Positions 46,297 through 56,729 are shown, counted from the first letter of the stretch. The stretch: 64,000 bases of DNA from Promethearchaeota archaeon (GCA_016840165.1 JAEOSU010000072.1:186001-250000), one strand, 5' to 3'. Translations and numbers: made by a program. Notes: generated by a model from the letters alone, not told the origin.

Positions 46297-46562
46297 AGAT
46301 TGAAATTGATGGATTAACGAAACATATTCCAGGAACGGGCGATTTTATTTCAATCGATAATAATAAATGTAATAATTGTGGGAGATGCATTCTTGTATGT
46401 TTGGTAAACTTGTGGTTTAGAAAAGACGATAAGATATATATATCTGAGGATTATAAAGAAAAATGCTTAGAATGTGCCGCTTGTTATCAAGTTTGCGATG
46501 CTAATGCTATAAAATTCCAATATCCAGCTGGAGGTACAGGAATAATTTATGAAAAAGGCTAA
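46293..46562 (+). CDS. FixX-like 4Fe-4S ferredoxin
   Basis: 89 residues with CNNCGRCILVCLVNL and CLECAACYQVCDANAI, two CxxCxxCxxxC clusters. The second has the typical FixX continuation (CLECGACRxxC). Electron carrier, probably donating to the overlapping geranylgeranyl-reductase-like flavoprotein: the genes overlap by 4 bp. The first cluster lacks the usual terminal Pro (C...CLVNLW). No other subunits of electron-transferring flavoprotein are present in the window. Confidence 0.87.
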   Translation: MKIEIDGLTKHIPGTGDFISIDNNKCNNCGRCILVCLVNLWFRKDDKIYISEDYKEKCLECAACYQVCDANAIKFQYPAGGTGIIYEKG

Positions 46563-46629
46563 TCCTTCTTTTATTTTTTTATTCTTTTAAGGATTTAAAT
46601 ATTAAAAAGAGGTACTTTAAATTTTATTT

Positions 46630-47520
46630 TTATAAGGAAATATTAAGTATTTTTTTTAATTCTTTATATCTTGAACGAAGGGTTACCTCAGTAACTCCAA
46701 TTAAATCTGCTATTTGTTTTTGTGTGAAATTTTCATTTTTTATTTTAGAAGCTAAATAAATCGCTCCACCAACAATTCCTTTTGGATCTTTACCGCTTGT
46801 AACAAAATTGGACGTATAAGTATCCGCTATTTTAATAGCTAATTTTTCAATTTCTGAAGATAATCCTAATTTAGTTGTGTATCGTGGAATTAAAGCAATT
46901 GGATTTGTATTAGGTGCCTTTAAATTTAATTCACGAATTACTACTCCATAACATCTTCTTACATCCTTTCCATTTTCATTAGTTTCATCTAAAACTTCTT
47001 GTAGTGTTCTAGTTATTCTATATTTTTTTATTGCATAATAAATACACGCTGCAATCATAGAATTGATTGATCTACCACGCAATAATTTCCGCTTGAATAC
47101 TTCTTTATAAAGGCTCATAGCTTCTTGCTTTACATGGTTAGGCAAATGTAAATTTGTACTAATTCTTTTTAGTTCCGTGGTAGCAATTAATATATTCCGT
47201 TTTTCCCAACTCATTCTAGTGTTCCATTTAGCTGCCCTTTTCAAGTCAGGATTGTTAATTTTATTTCGATCAATTACATTTGTTAATCCAATATCAGGTA
47301 CCAACACAGATATAGGAGCCCCAGTTCGTTCTCTATTATTTTTTTCATTCACTGTAAAAGCTCTTCTTCCATCATGAGAAAGATCTAATCTTTTCTCTTC
47401 TAATACTAATCCGCATTGGTTACAGATCAAATCTCCCGTCTCTTTTAAGGCGATAATAGCACCTCCACATTCAGGACATACATTAGAGTCGCTCTGCACG
47501 TTATTAGTCTTAGTAATCAT
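46630..47520 (-). CDS. tfb: Transcription initiation factor B (TFB)
   Basis: 296 residues from ATG 47520; GTG 47529 would overlap clpB by 8 nt. The zinc ribbon is CPECGGAIIAL...CNQCGLVLEE near the N-terminus. The B-finger/linker region contains DLSHDGRRAFT. Two cyclin folds follow, the second ending with the helix-turn-helix TQKQIADLIGVTEVTLRSRYKEL, which contacts the BRE. TFB recruits RNA polymerase to TBP-bound promoters. Remarkably, it is the last gene of the grpE-dnaK-dnaJ-clpB run, 1 nt after clpB, so it is likely expressed with heat-shock genes. Confidence 0.93.
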   Translation of the reverse strand: MITKTNNVQSDSNVCPECGGAIIALKETGDLICNQCGLVLEEKRLDLSHDGRRAFTVNEKNNRERTGAPISVLVPDIGLTNVIDRNKINNPDLKRAAKWNTRMSWEKRNILIATTELKRISTNLHLPNHVKQEAMSLYKEVFKRKLLRGRSINSMIAACIYYAIKKYRITRTLQEVLDETNENGKDVRRCYGVVIRELNLKAPNTNPIALIPRYTTKLGLSSEIEKLAIKIADTYTSNFVTSGKDPKGIVGGAIYLASKIKNENFTQKQIADLIGVTEVTLRSRYKELKKILNISL

Positions 47521-47521
47521 T

Positions 47522-50134
47522 CTAATCACTTCCTATTTTTCCAATTTTTTCAAAAGACAAACTTCCATTTTTTGCTACGTCGACTTTAATGATGTCCTCG
47601 TCCATAAAATCCCCTTCTAATAACTTGAGTGATAATGGATTTTGGATGAATTGCTGAATAGCTCTTTTTAAGGGACGTGCTCCATAATCGGGATCAAATC
47701 CCTTCTTAGCAAGCATCTCTTCTGCCGCTTCTGTTAATGTTATTTTGATATTGTGTTCAGCTAATACTTTATTTAGATTTTTTATTTGAATTTCAACAAT
47801 TTGTTTAATCTGGGCTTCTTCTAAGAAGTTAAAGACAACTATTTCATCAACTCGATTTAAAAATTCAGGTTTAAAGTAGCCTCTTAGAATTTTAACAATC
47901 TCTTCTGCATTCAGATTACGATCTTTTTGACGAGCATCTAGTATGAATTGGCTTCCCACATTACTAGTCATAATAATGATTGAATTTTTAAAGTCGACGG
48001 TTCTTCCATGACCATCAGTTAAACGTCCGTCATCCATTATCTGGAGTAAGATGTTAAATACATCAGGGTGTGCTTTCTCAATTTCATCAAATAAAATGAC
48101 AGAATAAGGTCGTCGTCTTACTGCTTCAGTTAAATATCCCCCCTCATCATAGCCTACATAACCCGGAGGTGCTCCTATTAATCGTGCTACGCTATGTTTT
48201 TCCATAAATTCGGACATATCAATCCGAATCATCGCATTCTCATCATCAAATAAGAATTCAGCCAGAGCCTTTGCAGTTTCTGTTTTACCTACACCAGTAG
48301 GTCCCATAAAGATAAAAGATCCGATTGGGCGGTTAGGATCTTGAATGCCAGCCCTAGCGCGCCTGATAGCATCCGATATAATTTTTATTGCCTCATCTTG
48401 ACCAATTACACGTTCTTTAAGGCGCTGTTCCATTTTAAGCAATTTTTCTCGCTCTCCCTCTAACATTCGGGAAACTGGAATGCCAGTCCATTGAGATACA
48501 ATCTTTGCAATATCTTCGGAATCAACCTCTTGTTTTAACATTGTCTTATTCTTTTGGATCTCAGCCAATTCATTATTATACTGATCTAAATCTTTTTTTA
48601 GTTGATTTAAAACACCATAAGTTAATTCTGCGGCTTTTCCAAGGTCGCCTCTTTTTTCTGCTCTCTCTGCCTCAATTCTTGTTTCCTCCATTTGTTTTTT
48701 AATATTGTTAATTTTCTGTATTAGATTTTTTTCATTATTCCATTGAATCTTCAATTTATCGCTCTCTTCTTTGAGATTTTCTAATTCTTCATCTATTTTT
48801 TTAATTTTTTCGGCGCATGATTTATCATTTTCTTTTTTTAAAGCTTCTTTTTGTATTTCTAATTGTATTCTTTTTCTCTCTATCTCATCAATTTCTGTCG
48901 GCATGCTATCAATTTCTATTCGCAATCGTGATGCAGCTTCATCCATTAAATCTATAGCTTTATCAGGTAAAAATCTATCCGCTATATATCGATGAGATAA
49001 GGTAACCGCACTAATAATTGCAGAATCTGTAATCCTTACTCCATGATGGATTTCATATTTCTCCTTTAAACCTCTTAAGATTGCAATTGAATCTTCTACT
49101 GATGGTTCTTCAACTAAAACTGTTTGAAATCGACGAGTTAAAGCTGCATCTTTTTCTATATATTTACGATATTCATCTAGCGTGGTAGCACCTACTGCCC
49201 GTAGTTCTCCCCTCGCCAATGCAGGTTTTAACATATTAGATGCATCTATCGCTCCTTGGGCAGCCCCAGCTCCAACTAAAGTATGTAATTCATCAATGAA
49301 AAGAATATATTTACCGGCACCTTTCTCAACTTCTTTTAAGAAAGCTTTTAACCGGTCTTCAAATTCACCACGATATTTAGCCCCAGCGACTAGAGCTGCT
49401 AAATCTAAGGCGATAATCTCTTTATTCTTTAAAGATCCTGGAACATCATCATTAGCAATTCGCTGGGCAAGTCCTTCTACTATTGCAGTTTTCCCGACAC
49501 CTGCCTCTCCTATTAATACAGGATTATTTTTTGTTCTTCGAGATAGGATATGCATGACTCTTCGAATTTCGTCATCTCTCCCAATAACAGGATCTATTTT
49601 CCCTCTTCTAGCTAAATCTGTGAGATTTCGACTATATTTTTCTATAGCTCTATATTTTCCCTCGGGATCTTGATCTGTGACGTTTTGACTCCCACGAATG
49701 CTAGTAAGCGCTTGCATAATTCGGTCACTGGTAATACCATAACTTTTTAAAATACTATATTCCGATATCGAATCCATTTTCGAGAGTGCCAATAATAAAT
49801 GTTCGGTACTTAAAAATTGATCTTTTAGAATTTCTGCTTCTTTCCAAGCTCTGTCGAATAATCTCCCAGAATTTGGGGATAGTAAGACATCGGTGGCTCC
49901 TGAACCTGTGACCTTTGGTAATCGATCGAGTTCTTTATTTAAATCAAATATTATCTTATTGATATTCACTCCTAATTTCTGGAAGAGAGGTTTTGTAATT
50001 CCATCTTCTTGTTCTATTAAACTAAGTAATAAATGGACTGGTTCAATCTGTTGGTTGTCATTAGTTTGTGCTAATGATCTTGCAGACATCATAGCTTCTT
50101 GAACTTTAATTGTAAACTTATCAAATTTCATCAT
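47522..50134 (-). CDS. clpB: ClpB disaggregase ATPase
   Basis: 870 residues. N-terminal Clp repeat domain (about 1-145, [15 protein letters not shown]). First AAA+ module with Walker A GEAGVGKT and [14 protein letters not shown] middle coiled-coil domain (about 405-530) with [21 protein letters not shown]. Second AAA+ module with [24 protein letters not shown] and the pore loop GYVGYDEGG. It pulls aggregated proteins apart together with DnaK/DnaJ. The middle domain sets ClpB apart from ClpA/C. A strong Shine-Dalgarno (AGGAGGG) precedes it, unlike many genes in the window. It is uncommon in archaea, suggesting bacterial ancestry (inference). Confidence 0.95.
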   Translation of the reverse strand: MMKFDKFTIKVQEAMMSARSLAQTNDNQQIEPVHLLLSLIEQEDGITKPLFQKLGVNINKIIFDLNKELDRLPKVTGSGATDVLLSPNSGRLFDRAWKEAEILKDQFLSTEHLLLALSKMDSISEYSILKSYGITSDRIMQALTSIRGSQNVTDQDPEGKYRAIEKYSRNLTDLARRGKIDPVIGRDDEIRRVMHILSRRTKNNPVLIGEAGVGKTAIVEGLAQRIANDDVPGSLKNKEIIALDLAALVAGAKYRGEFEDRLKAFLKEVEKGAGKYILFIDELHTLVGAGAAQGAIDASNMLKPALARGELRAVGATTLDEYRKYIEKDAALTRRFQTVLVEEPSVEDSIAILRGLKEKYEIHHGVRITDSAIISAVTLSHRYIADRFLPDKAIDLMDEAASRLRIEIDSMPTEIDEIERKRIQLEIQKEALKKENDKSCAEKIKKIDEELENLKEESDKLKIQWNNEKNLIQKINNIKKQMEETRIEAERAEKRGDLGKAAELTYGVLNQLKKDLDQYNNELAEIQKNKTMLKQEVDSEDIAKIVSQWTGIPVSRMLEGEREKLLKMEQRLKERVIGQDEAIKIISDAIRRARAGIQDPNRPIGSFIFMGPTGVGKTETAKALAEFLFDDENAMIRIDMSEFMEKHSVARLIGAPPGYVGYDEGGYLTEAVRRRPYSVILFDEIEKAHPDVFNILLQIMDDGRLTDGHGRTVDFKNSIIIMTSNVGSQFILDARQKDRNLNAEEIVKILRGYFKPEFLNRVDEIVVFNFLEEAQIKQIVEIQIKNLNKVLAEHNIKITLTEAAEEMLAKKGFDPDYGARPLKRAIQQFIQNPLSLKLLEGDFMDEDIIKVDVAKNGSLSFEKIGKIGSD

Positions 50135-50149
50135 ATCTTTTAATCCCTC

Positions 50150-51160
50150 CTATAAACCTTCCGCTCTTAATTTTTCCATCAATTCCTTTTGCTTTCTACT
50201 TATTTTTTTTGGAACTTTAATTTTTATTCTGACTAATTGATTGCCTCGTTCTTCAGAATTTAGATTATAAAAACCTTTATTTTTTAATCTTAAAATAGTG
50301 GAATCTTTTGTTCCGGGAGGAACAGTAACTTTTGCTGAATTTTCTATTCCGGGGACTTGTATTTTACCACCAAGAACAGCAGTTGTAAAAGGAATTTCTT
50401 GCTCTATATAGATATCATCTCCATCTCTTTGAAATACATCATGATCAGATACATGAAGTATAATATAAAGATCACCAGAGGTTCCACCATTTTGACCGGG
50501 CATTCCCTTACCCTTTAATCTTAATTTTTGATCATCTCTGATACCTCGTGGTATCGTGACCGTGAGAGTTTTATTTTCTCCTGAAATAGGATCTCGATAT
50601 TGAACTTTTTTCTTTCCACCATAAAAAGCATCCATAAAATTAATTTCCATATCATATCGTAAATCTTCACCTTCACGGGGATAATTCTGCGTTGTTTTTG
50701 ACCTTGCTCTGGTGCTACCTCCAAAATTCGAAAATACATCAAAAATGTCTCCTAAATCGTTAAAAAAGTCATAATTTTGGGCTCTACCCTTTCCTCGCTT
50801 TGAGGAAGACCCAAAAATATCACTGAAATCAAATCCTCCTGGTCCTCCAGAAGTTGAATAATAATATGTGGTACCATCAGGTCCTTGATAGACCCTCTGT
50901 CCACCTGCTTGATTAGCATATTGTTGATAATTAAATGGCTCTCCATCTACTACACCAAATTTATCATACATTTCTCGCTTTTTATCATCATTTAAGACAC
51001 TATATGCTTCATTAATTTCCTTAAACTTCTCACCCGACTTTGCCTCATCGGGATTCACATCAGGATGATACTTGCGAGCTAATTTCCGGAAAGCTCTCTT
51101 AATTTCCTCTTTTGAGGCTCCTTTCTCTATTCCTAAAATACTATAATAATCTTTTGGCAT
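50150..51160 (-). CDS. dnaJ: DnaJ-type co-chaperone without zinc finger (type II)
   Basis: 336 residues. J domain at 1-65 with the HPD motif ([10 protein letters not shown]). A Gly/Phe-Ser-rich linker at about 75-140 ([15 protein letters not shown]). C-terminal client-binding beta-domains from about 160 on ([19 protein letters not shown] and [20 protein letters not shown]). The CxxCxGxG zinc repeats of ordinary DnaJ are absent, so this is a CbpA-like type II protein. It stimulates DnaK ATPase and delivers clients. The gene lies directly before clpB, after dnaK, in operon order. It is preceded by a GAGG Shine-Dalgarno-like sequence. Confidence 0.92.
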   Translation of the reverse strand: MPKDYYSILGIEKGASKEEIKRAFRKLARKYHPDVNPDEAKSGEKFKEINEAYSVLNDDKKREMYDKFGVVDGEPFNYQQYANQAGGQRVYQGPDGTTYYYSTSGGPGGFDFSDIFGSSSKRGKGRAQNYDFFNDLGDIFDVFSNFGGSTRARSKTTQNYPREGEDLRYDMEINFMDAFYGGKKKVQYRDPISGENKTLTVTIPRGIRDDQKLRLKGKGMPGQNGGTSGDLYIILHVSDHDVFQRDGDDIYIEQEIPFTTAVLGGKIQVPGIENSAKVTVPPGTKDSTILRLKNKGFYNLNSEERGNQLVRIKIKVPKKISRKQKELMEKLRAEGL

Positions 51161-51223
51161 AATTTACAACCTCATAATAAATATTAAAAAATTTAAAAAA
51201 ATATTATAAAAAAATTAAAAAAT

Positions 51224-53122
51224 TTATTCGTAATCTGCATCAACTACTCCATCATCTTGACCTGTGGCTCTTCGAAACTGTTCTTCTTCGATTTCATCCT
51301 GTGTTTTTCCTTGTGTTCCATATCCAGCTCCGGGTGGCACTCCACCCATTCCTCCGGGTGGTGCTCCTTGAGTTCCTTGTTGTTGTCCGTAGATCCGGGA
51401 TGAGACCTCATGTAATGAATTCTGTAATGCTTCGCTAGCTGCTTTAATTCTATTTAAATCATCAGCTTCAACAGCACTTCGTAATTCTGAGATTTTTTCG
51501 AGAATACGTGATTTTAAATCTCCAATTACTGCTTCATTTTCCTTGAGTAATTTCTCAGTTTGATAAATCAATGCTTCCGCTTGGTTTTTCGCTTCCTGTA
51601 ATTCTTTAAATCTCCTATCTTCATCAGCGTGACTCTCCGCTTCTCGGATTTTCTGTTCAATTTCATCTTCTGACATTTTTGAAGAGGCGGTAATGGTAAT
51701 AGATTGACTTTTTCCCGTTCCTTTATCTTTTGCTGATACATTAAGAATACCATTTTGATCGATATCAAAAGTCACCTCTATCTGTGGAACACCTCGTGGT
51801 GCAGGAGGGATTCCCGTCAAATGAAATTTACCTAATGAGATGTTATCTGCAGCTTTCGGTCGTTCTCCTTGTAATACATTGATCTCTACTGCTGGTTGAT
51901 TATCTGCTGCGGTGGAGAATGTTTCCTTTTTCTTCGTTGGAATAGTGGTGTTTCTCTCGATTAACTTAGTGAACACTCCGCCTAATGTTTCAACTCCTAA
52001 GGATAATGGTGTGACATCAAGTAATAACAAATCTTCGACTTCACCAGTTAGTACACCACCTTGAACTGCGGCACCCATAGCGACACATTCCATTGGATCA
52101 ATGCTTCTTTCAGGTTTTTTACCCAAGAAATGTTCGAACTTCTCTTGAACACTAGGCATCCGAGTTGGACCACCAACTAAAATTACCTTATCCACTTCAC
52201 CTTTTTTAAGACCTGAATCTCGTAATGCCTTAATAATAGGTGCCTCTAAACGTTTCAATACCGGATCAATTAATTGTTCTAATTTAGCTCTTGTAAGATT
52301 CATATTCAGATGTTTTGGACCTGAGTCAGTAGCAGTGATATAAGGTAAGTTAAGATCTGTGGTTATTGATGTCGAAAGCTCTATTTTTGCCCTTTCGGCA
52401 GCTTCCCGTATTCTTTGCATAGCCATGGAATCCTTTCGCAGATCGACTCCTTCAGTTTTTTTGAACTCGTCAACGATATAATCTACTAAAAGTTTGTCCA
52501 TATCTGTTCCGCCTAATTGAGTATCTCCTGCCGTAGAAATAACTTCAAAAACCTGATTGTCCATTTCCATGATGGTTACATCAAACGTACCTCCACCTAA
52601 ATCTAATACCGCAATTTTTAGGCGGACATCCTTCTTATCCAATCCATAAGCTACTGCTGCGGCAGTGGGTTCGTTAATTAAACGTTTTACATCTAATCCC
52701 GCGATCCTTCCCGCGTCTTTAGTAGCTTGGCGTTGATTGTCATTGAAATATGCTGGCACAGTTATAATTGCTTCTGTTACTTCTTCTCCTAAGTAAGCGC
52801 TTGCATCTTCTTTAATCTTCCGCAATATCATCGCAGATATTTCTTGTGGTGTATATTCCTTACCATCAATTTCTACAGTGTAAGAAGTTCCCATTTTTCG
52901 TTTTATGGCAGTAATTGTTCTATCAGGGTTTGAAATCGCTTGTCTTCGCGCAGGTTCACCAACAATCCTCTGGCCATCCTTCGTGAATGCAACCACTGAA
53001 GGAAAGGCTTTACCACCTAAGGTATTTCCTTCGGCACTTGGAATAATTGTTGGTTTCCCACCAATTAATACTGCTGCTGCTGAATTGCTTGTACCAAGGT
53101 CAATTCCTATAATTTTTCCCAT
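51224..53122 (-). CDS. dnaK: Hsp70 chaperone DnaK
   Basis: 632 residues. Starts [15 protein letters not shown] (phosphate 1), contains [36 protein letters not shown] and [12 protein letters not shown] (phosphate 2), and [11 protein letters not shown] (adenosine). The substrate-binding domain begins after the linker [15 protein letters not shown]. The lid ends with Gly-rich [13 protein letters not shown] and the acidic terminus DADYE. ATP-driven folding of unfolded proteins with DnaJ and GrpE. A Shine-Dalgarno-like AAGGAGTG precedes the ATG. The sequence is of bacterial DnaK type, rare in hyperthermophilic archaea but present in many mesophiles. Confidence 0.97.
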   Translation of the reverse strand: MGKIIGIDLGTSNSAAAVLIGGKPTIIPSAEGNTLGGKAFPSVVAFTKDGQRIVGEPARRQAISNPDRTITAIKRKMGTSYTVEIDGKEYTPQEISAMILRKIKEDASAYLGEEVTEAIITVPAYFNDNQRQATKDAGRIAGLDVKRLINEPTAAAVAYGLDKKDVRLKIAVLDLGGGTFDVTIMEMDNQVFEVISTAGDTQLGGTDMDKLLVDYIVDEFKKTEGVDLRKDSMAMQRIREAAERAKIELSTSITTDLNLPYITATDSGPKHLNMNLTRAKLEQLIDPVLKRLEAPIIKALRDSGLKKGEVDKVILVGGPTRMPSVQEKFEHFLGKKPERSIDPMECVAMGAAVQGGVLTGEVEDLLLLDVTPLSLGVETLGGVFTKLIERNTTIPTKKKETFSTAADNQPAVEINVLQGERPKAADNISLGKFHLTGIPPAPRGVPQIEVTFDIDQNGILNVSAKDKGTGKSQSITITASSKMSEDEIEQKIREAESHADEDRRFKELQEAKNQAEALIYQTEKLLKENEAVIGDLKSRILEKISELRSAVEADDLNRIKAASEALQNSLHEVSSRIYGQQQGTQGAPPGGMGGVPPGAGYGTQGKTQDEIEEEQFRRATGQDDGVVDADYE

Positions 53123-53158
53123 TTTGTTTCACTCCTTTATTTATTTTTATTTTTATTT

Positions 53159-53863
53159 TTATTCTTGATTTTTTATACTAAATTTTTTTTTTGATACTTT
53201 TACCCTTGCGGGTTTCAATACTTTGTTATTTAAATAATAACCTTTATCAATCACTTCAATAATAGTATTTTCTGGAAGATCGTCATTCTCCTCTACCATT
53301 ACTGATTCATGTTTATATGGATCGAACTTTTCTCCTTTACAATTCATCGGAATTAGTCCCTCATCTTCAAGCATTTTTTGAAAGTTCCGAACAATCATCT
53401 TGAATCCATTTCTTATCGATTCATCACTGTTATTGATTTCCATAATTTGCTGAGCGCGTAATAAATCCTCGTAGTGATCTATTAGTTTTTTCATAATTCT
53501 TTCCTTCAAAATAGTGTTATATTGCTCTTTGTCTCGTTGTACCGATTTCTTATAGTTTTCAAAGTCTGCTCGCGCTCTTACCAGTGAATTCAAATATTTC
53601 TTTGTCTTTTCCTCTAAATCTTTTAATTGTCGTCCATCTTCTTTTAGGTTTTCAATTTGTTTATGTAGCGCTGATTTCTCTGTTTGGGCATGATCCAGCT
53701 TTTTAGCTAATGCCTCATATCTTTCGGCAGTCTCTCGTAACTTATTGTATTCTCTCTTGGAAATAGTTATTCTATCCCGTGGATCTTCCAATGCTCTTCT
53801 TTTATTAAAATAATTATCATAAAATTTTTCATATACCATGTTATCTATCATCTTATTTTTCAA
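53159..53863 (-). CDS. grpE: GrpE nucleotide exchange factor
   Basis: 234 residues. A long coiled-coil N-terminal half (about 30-130, RERLKDLEEKTKKYLNSLVRARADFENYKK in broad terms). The canonical GrpE motif RARADFENYKK is followed by a four-helix region and the beta domain near the end: GEKFDPYKHESVMVEENDDLPENTI and VLKPARVKVSKK. It exchanges ADP on DnaK. The 234-residue length includes a longer N-terminal coiled coil than the usual 190-200. First gene of the chaperone operon, with an operator-like palindrome immediately upstream. Confidence 0.93.
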   Translation of the reverse strand: MKNKMIDNMVYEKFYDNYFNKRRALEDPRDRITISKREYNKLRETAERYEALAKKLDHAQTEKSALHKQIENLKEDGRQLKDLEEKTKKYLNSLVRARADFENYKKSVQRDKEQYNTILKERIMKKLIDHYEDLLRAQQIMEINNSDESIRNGFKMIVRNFQKMLEDEGLIPMNCKGEKFDPYKHESVMVEENDDLPENTIIEVIDKGYYLNNKVLKPARVKVSKKKFSIKNQE

Positions 53864-53877
53864 TGATTTTTTTTTGG

Positions 53878-53913
53878 CAATTGATTTTTGTCAATCAATT
53901 GTTTACTTGACAA
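53878..53913 (-). promoter_or_regulatory. Candidate heat-shock operator upstream of grpE
   Basis: Two overlapping inverted repeats. An 8-bp perfect pair is at 53878-53885 and 53894-53901 with an 8-nt spacer. A 7-bp perfect pair (TTGTCAA/TTGACAA) is at 53888-53894 and 53907-53913. A TATA-like TTTAAATA at 53941-53948 on the minus strand puts the transcript start near 53919, so a repressor bound here would block elongation or initiation. The layout recalls bacterial CIRCE (9-bp arms, 9-nt spacer) but the sequence is different. Confidence 0.5.
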
Positions 53914-53940
53914 TCGTTAATTAACATAGATGAGTTTACA

Positions 53941-53948
53941 TATTTAAA
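53941..53948 (-). promoter_or_regulatory. TATA box of the grpE-dnaK-dnaJ-clpB-tfb operon
   Basis: The minus strand reads TTTAAATA, about 28 nt upstream of the palindromic site and about 78 nt before the grpE ATG. There is no better TATA-like element between it and the ATG. Confidence 0.45.
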
Positions 53949-54315
53949 TGTTTCTATTTTGAAAAATAATATAATGCGAAACTAAAGATGTAAAGGATTG
54001 GGATTTTAGACCCACTTTCAACTATTCTAATATTAGTTATTAACTAATCATACTCAAAGATTTAGAAAGAACTAGTAAAAACTTCTCAAATTAATAGATT
54101 ATAAAATGCTAGTGGATAACTTTTATTTTTGTCTGAAAACGCCATCATTATCAAAAGAGGGTCGTAATTTGCTCCTAAAGACAATTGAATGTTCGATTTG
54201 GCCTGTAAAATGCTCATTCATTTACATAATGATAAAACATTAACTTTTTGATTGAAATTAATTTTTATATTATAATTTAAATGATATTTGCTATAAATAA
54301 TTACACCTTAGCATA
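53949..54315. other. Intergenic region between the grpE promoter and the AKR gene
   Basis: About 370 bp. Only one frame of note: a minus-strand ATG-to-stop run of 43 codons at 54086-54217 (starts MSILQAKSNIQ). The segment 54130-54220 is less AT-rich than its flanks, so a decayed or short gene is possible. An overlapping minus-strand frame of 32 codons also exists, so neither is convincing. AT-rich TATA-like sequence lies just before the AKR start. Confidence 0.35.
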
Positions 54316-55533
54316 ATGAAGTATAGAAAGATGGGAAACCTAGATTGGGAGGTTTCTGCGCTTGGTTTTGGATGTATGCGATTACCAACTAAAACCATTC
54401 TGGATAAAAGTTCAAATCAAAGTAAGCAAGTAGTTGATAGAGAGTATGCAATAAATATGATAAGGTATGGTATTGATCAGGGCATCAATTATATTGATAC
54501 TGCTTGGACTTATCATGACGGTGAAAGCGAATTAGTAGTTGGAGATGCGCTTAAGGAAGGCTATAGGGAAAAGGTAAAGTTGGTTACTAAACTTCCAACG
54601 TGGTTAATAAAAAGCGAAGGAGATTTTGATGTATTTCTGAAGAAGCAACTTGAGAAGTTAAAGACCAATTATTTGGATGTTTATTTACTTCACTCATTAG
54701 GAAAAGATCTATTTGAAACTGTTAAAAAATTTAATTTAGTTAATAAAATGGAAGAAGCAAGAAAAAAAGGATTGATAAAGCACATTGGGTTTTCTTTCCA
54801 TGATAATTTAAAGGTATTCAAAGAAATAATTGACTTTTATGATTGGGATGTAGCCCAAATTCAATATAATTATTTTGATCCAGATTATCAAGCAGGAGTT
54901 AAGGGTTTAAAATACGCTGCAGGCAAAGGAATTGCTATGATAATAATGGAACCATTATGGGGCGGAAAGTTAACGCAATCATTTTCAGAAGCGGAAGATA
55001 TAATAAAAAAAGCACCTATTAAAAGATCATTAGCAGATTGGGCACTTCAATTTCTTTGGAATCAACCAGAAGTATCTGTTGTGTTATCTGGTATGGGTGA
55101 ATTGTGGCAAGTCAAAGAAAATGTGGAAAGCGCCAATAATTCATCAATTAGATCTCTAAAAAAGGATGATATGAAAGTCATTTCAGAACTGCGTAAGGCT
55201 TATTCTAAATATATTACAATCCCTTGTACAAATTGTGAGTATTGTATGCCCTGCCCGAATTCAGTTGATATTCCCCAAAATATTCGATTTTTAAACGATT
55301 TTATCTGGTTTGGAGAGGGAGAGAGAGAGCGATTCGAGAGTATTTATGGGAAATTCTTAAAAAATAAAGAGGAACTCGAAGAATTAGGAGGAAAAGGAGC
55401 AGGAAATGCAAGCTTGTGCATAGAATGTGGAGAGTGCCTTGAAAAATGTCCCCAAAACATCCAGATTCCTGAAGTTCTCAAGAAAGTAGATGCAATTTTG
55501 GGCAAAAAACGAAAAATCTCGGACTTTTTTTAG
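54316..55533 (+). CDS. Aldo/keto reductase with C-terminal 4Fe-4S ferredoxin domain
   Basis: 405 residues. Residues 1-280 form an AKR barrel: GFGCMRLPTKT, YIDTAWTYHDGESE (Asp and Tyr of the catalytic tetrad), KLVTKLPTW (Lys) and DVYLLHSL (His). The C-terminus has CTNCEYCMPCPNSVDIP and CIECGECLEKCPQNIQIPE, two ferredoxin-type clusters. This fusion is a known family (AKR with 4Fe-4S, 'general stress' or radical-linked oxidoreductase annotations), where ferredoxin may feed or accept electrons. The cofactor is probably NADPH but could be ferredoxin. Substrate unknown. It begins its own transcription unit. Confidence 0.9.
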   Translation: MKYRKMGNLDWEVSALGFGCMRLPTKTILDKSSNQSKQVVDREYAINMIRYGIDQGINYIDTAWTYHDGESELVVGDALKEGYREKVKLVTKLPTWLIKSEGDFDVFLKKQLEKLKTNYLDVYLLHSLGKDLFETVKKFNLVNKMEEARKKGLIKHIGFSFHDNLKVFKEIIDFYDWDVAQIQYNYFDPDYQAGVKGLKYAAGKGIAMIIMEPLWGGKLTQSFSEAEDIIKKAPIKRSLADWALQFLWNQPEVSVVLSGMGELWQVKENVESANNSSIRSLKKDDMKVISELRKAYSKYITIPCTNCEYCMPCPNSVDIPQNIRFLNDFIWFGEGERERFESIYGKFLKNKEELEELGGKGAGNASLCIECGECLEKCPQNIQIPEVLKKVDAILGKKRKISDFF

Positions 55534-55612
55534 AAAGTATTTCGAACTAATATGCCAGAAGATTTATAAATATGAATCAACATAATATTCAAAAAAATTA
55601 TAGTGTAAAATT

Positions 55613-56494
55613 ATGGGAAAATTTGATGGTCAGTATAAAGATATGAAACAAGCCTACAAGGCTTCTTCAAAGATTCTTGAAAAACGAATGCAAAAAGAAA
55701 GACCTTTAGATTTGGAAATTTTAAAGAAAATAGATGAGAGCGCCATCATCATTGTTGCGGGAGTCTATGATAAAATAGAATTGGTTTTAGATCTAATTAA
55801 TATCCCTTATGTGTTGATTCAACCAAGAGATTTTGATAAAATTAATTTAAGACCAGATCAAATTTTAATTATTAATTGTCCTGGTAGTATTACTGAAGGC
55901 CTTACTAAAATTGAGAATTTTGTGAAAAAAGGAGGGTTTCTGTTCACAACAGATTGGGCTTTATTGAACGTCTTGGAGAAAATATTTCCAAATCTTGTGA
56001 AATATAATCAGAGACCCACCGGTGATGATTGTGTAAGAGTGGAAGTGGTAGACAAATCGAATAAATTTCTTGAGGGTCTATTTCAAGGGGAGGCAGATCC
56101 AATTTGGTGGCTAGAGAGTTCTTCATATCCAATAGAGATTCTTGATAAGAAGAAGGTAAAAGTATTAGTAACTAGTAGAGAGATGAAGGAAAAGTATGGT
56201 GAGGCGCCTATTGTCATAACATTTGATTATGGAGATGGTGGAACCGTACTCCACATGACTAGTCACTATTATCTTCAAAGATCTGAATTAAGAACAAAAC
56301 GTCATAAAGCAACAGCAAAGGATTATTTAGTATCTGAAATGGGCTTTTCAAAAAAGGAAGCAGATGAAATCGAAGAACTTGAAGGACTTAGCTTAGGAGA
56401 AGCGGAAAATGCCTATTCTACAACTCAGTTTATCAGTAATGTGATCGTAGAACAGCAAAAAAAAGTTAAAAAACGAAAGGAACAGAAAAAGTAA
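55613..56494 (+). CDS. GATase-1/ThuA-like fold protein, function unknown
   Basis: 293 residues. From about 40 on it has the strand pattern of class I glutamine amidotransferase-like folds: IIIVAGVYDKIELVLDLINIPYVLIQPRDF, ILIINCPGSITEGLTKIENFVKKGGFLFTTDWALL, and GGTVLHMTSHYYLQ. A catalytic Cys at the nucleophile position is not clear: Cys in INCPGS lies elsewhere, so it may be a non-catalytic relative (for example ThuA-like). The C-terminus is a long Lys-rich helix. It stands alone 79 bp after the AKR gene, possibly in one transcript. Confidence 0.7.
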   Translation: MGKFDGQYKDMKQAYKASSKILEKRMQKERPLDLEILKKIDESAIIIVAGVYDKIELVLDLINIPYVLIQPRDFDKINLRPDQILIINCPGSITEGLTKIENFVKKGGFLFTTDWALLNVLEKIFPNLVKYNQRPTGDDCVRVEVVDKSNKFLEGLFQGEADPIWWLESSSYPIEILDKKKVKVLVTSREMKEKYGEAPIVITFDYGDGGTVLHMTSHYYLQRSELRTKRHKATAKDYLVSEMGFSKKEADEIEELEGLSLGEAENAYSTTQFISNVIVEQQKKVKKRKEQKK

Positions 56495-56528
56495 TAAAAG
56501 ATGCAATTTAAACTCTTATTTGTAACCC

Positions 56529-56729
56529 TTAGAGGTCTCTTAAACTTTTTTTTATTTTTTTATAAATATTTTTCAAACCAAGATCATCAAGAAAAGAATC
56601 AAGCTTAGTTTTTGGTTCTGTCATGGTTTCTGTATGATTTTGAGTCTCATTGATTAAATCTGAACCACAATATTCACAGATTTTTTGATCTTTATCAAAA
56701 TAATTTCCATTACAATTAGGGCATTTCAT
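56529..56729 (-). CDS. Small zinc-ribbon protein
   Basis: 66 residues. The N-terminus holds CPNCNGNYFDKDQKICEYCGSDL: a zinc ribbon with two CxxC knuckles. The remainder is Thr/Glu-rich linker and a C-terminal amphipathic Lys-rich helix (IYKKIKKSLRDL). It could be a regulatory or adaptor protein. The 34-bp gap after the preceding gene makes a convergent arrangement. No specific family was recognised. Confidence 0.65.
   Translation of the reverse strand: MKCPNCNGNYFDKDQKICEYCGSDLINETQNHTETMTEPKTKLDSFLDDLGLKNIYKKIKKSLRDL

Noticed and set aside
49182..49673. 163-codon plus-strand frame opposite clpB
   Set aside because: Antisense of the conserved AAA+ module of ClpB; conserved codon pattern forces a long mirror frame, no independent motif.
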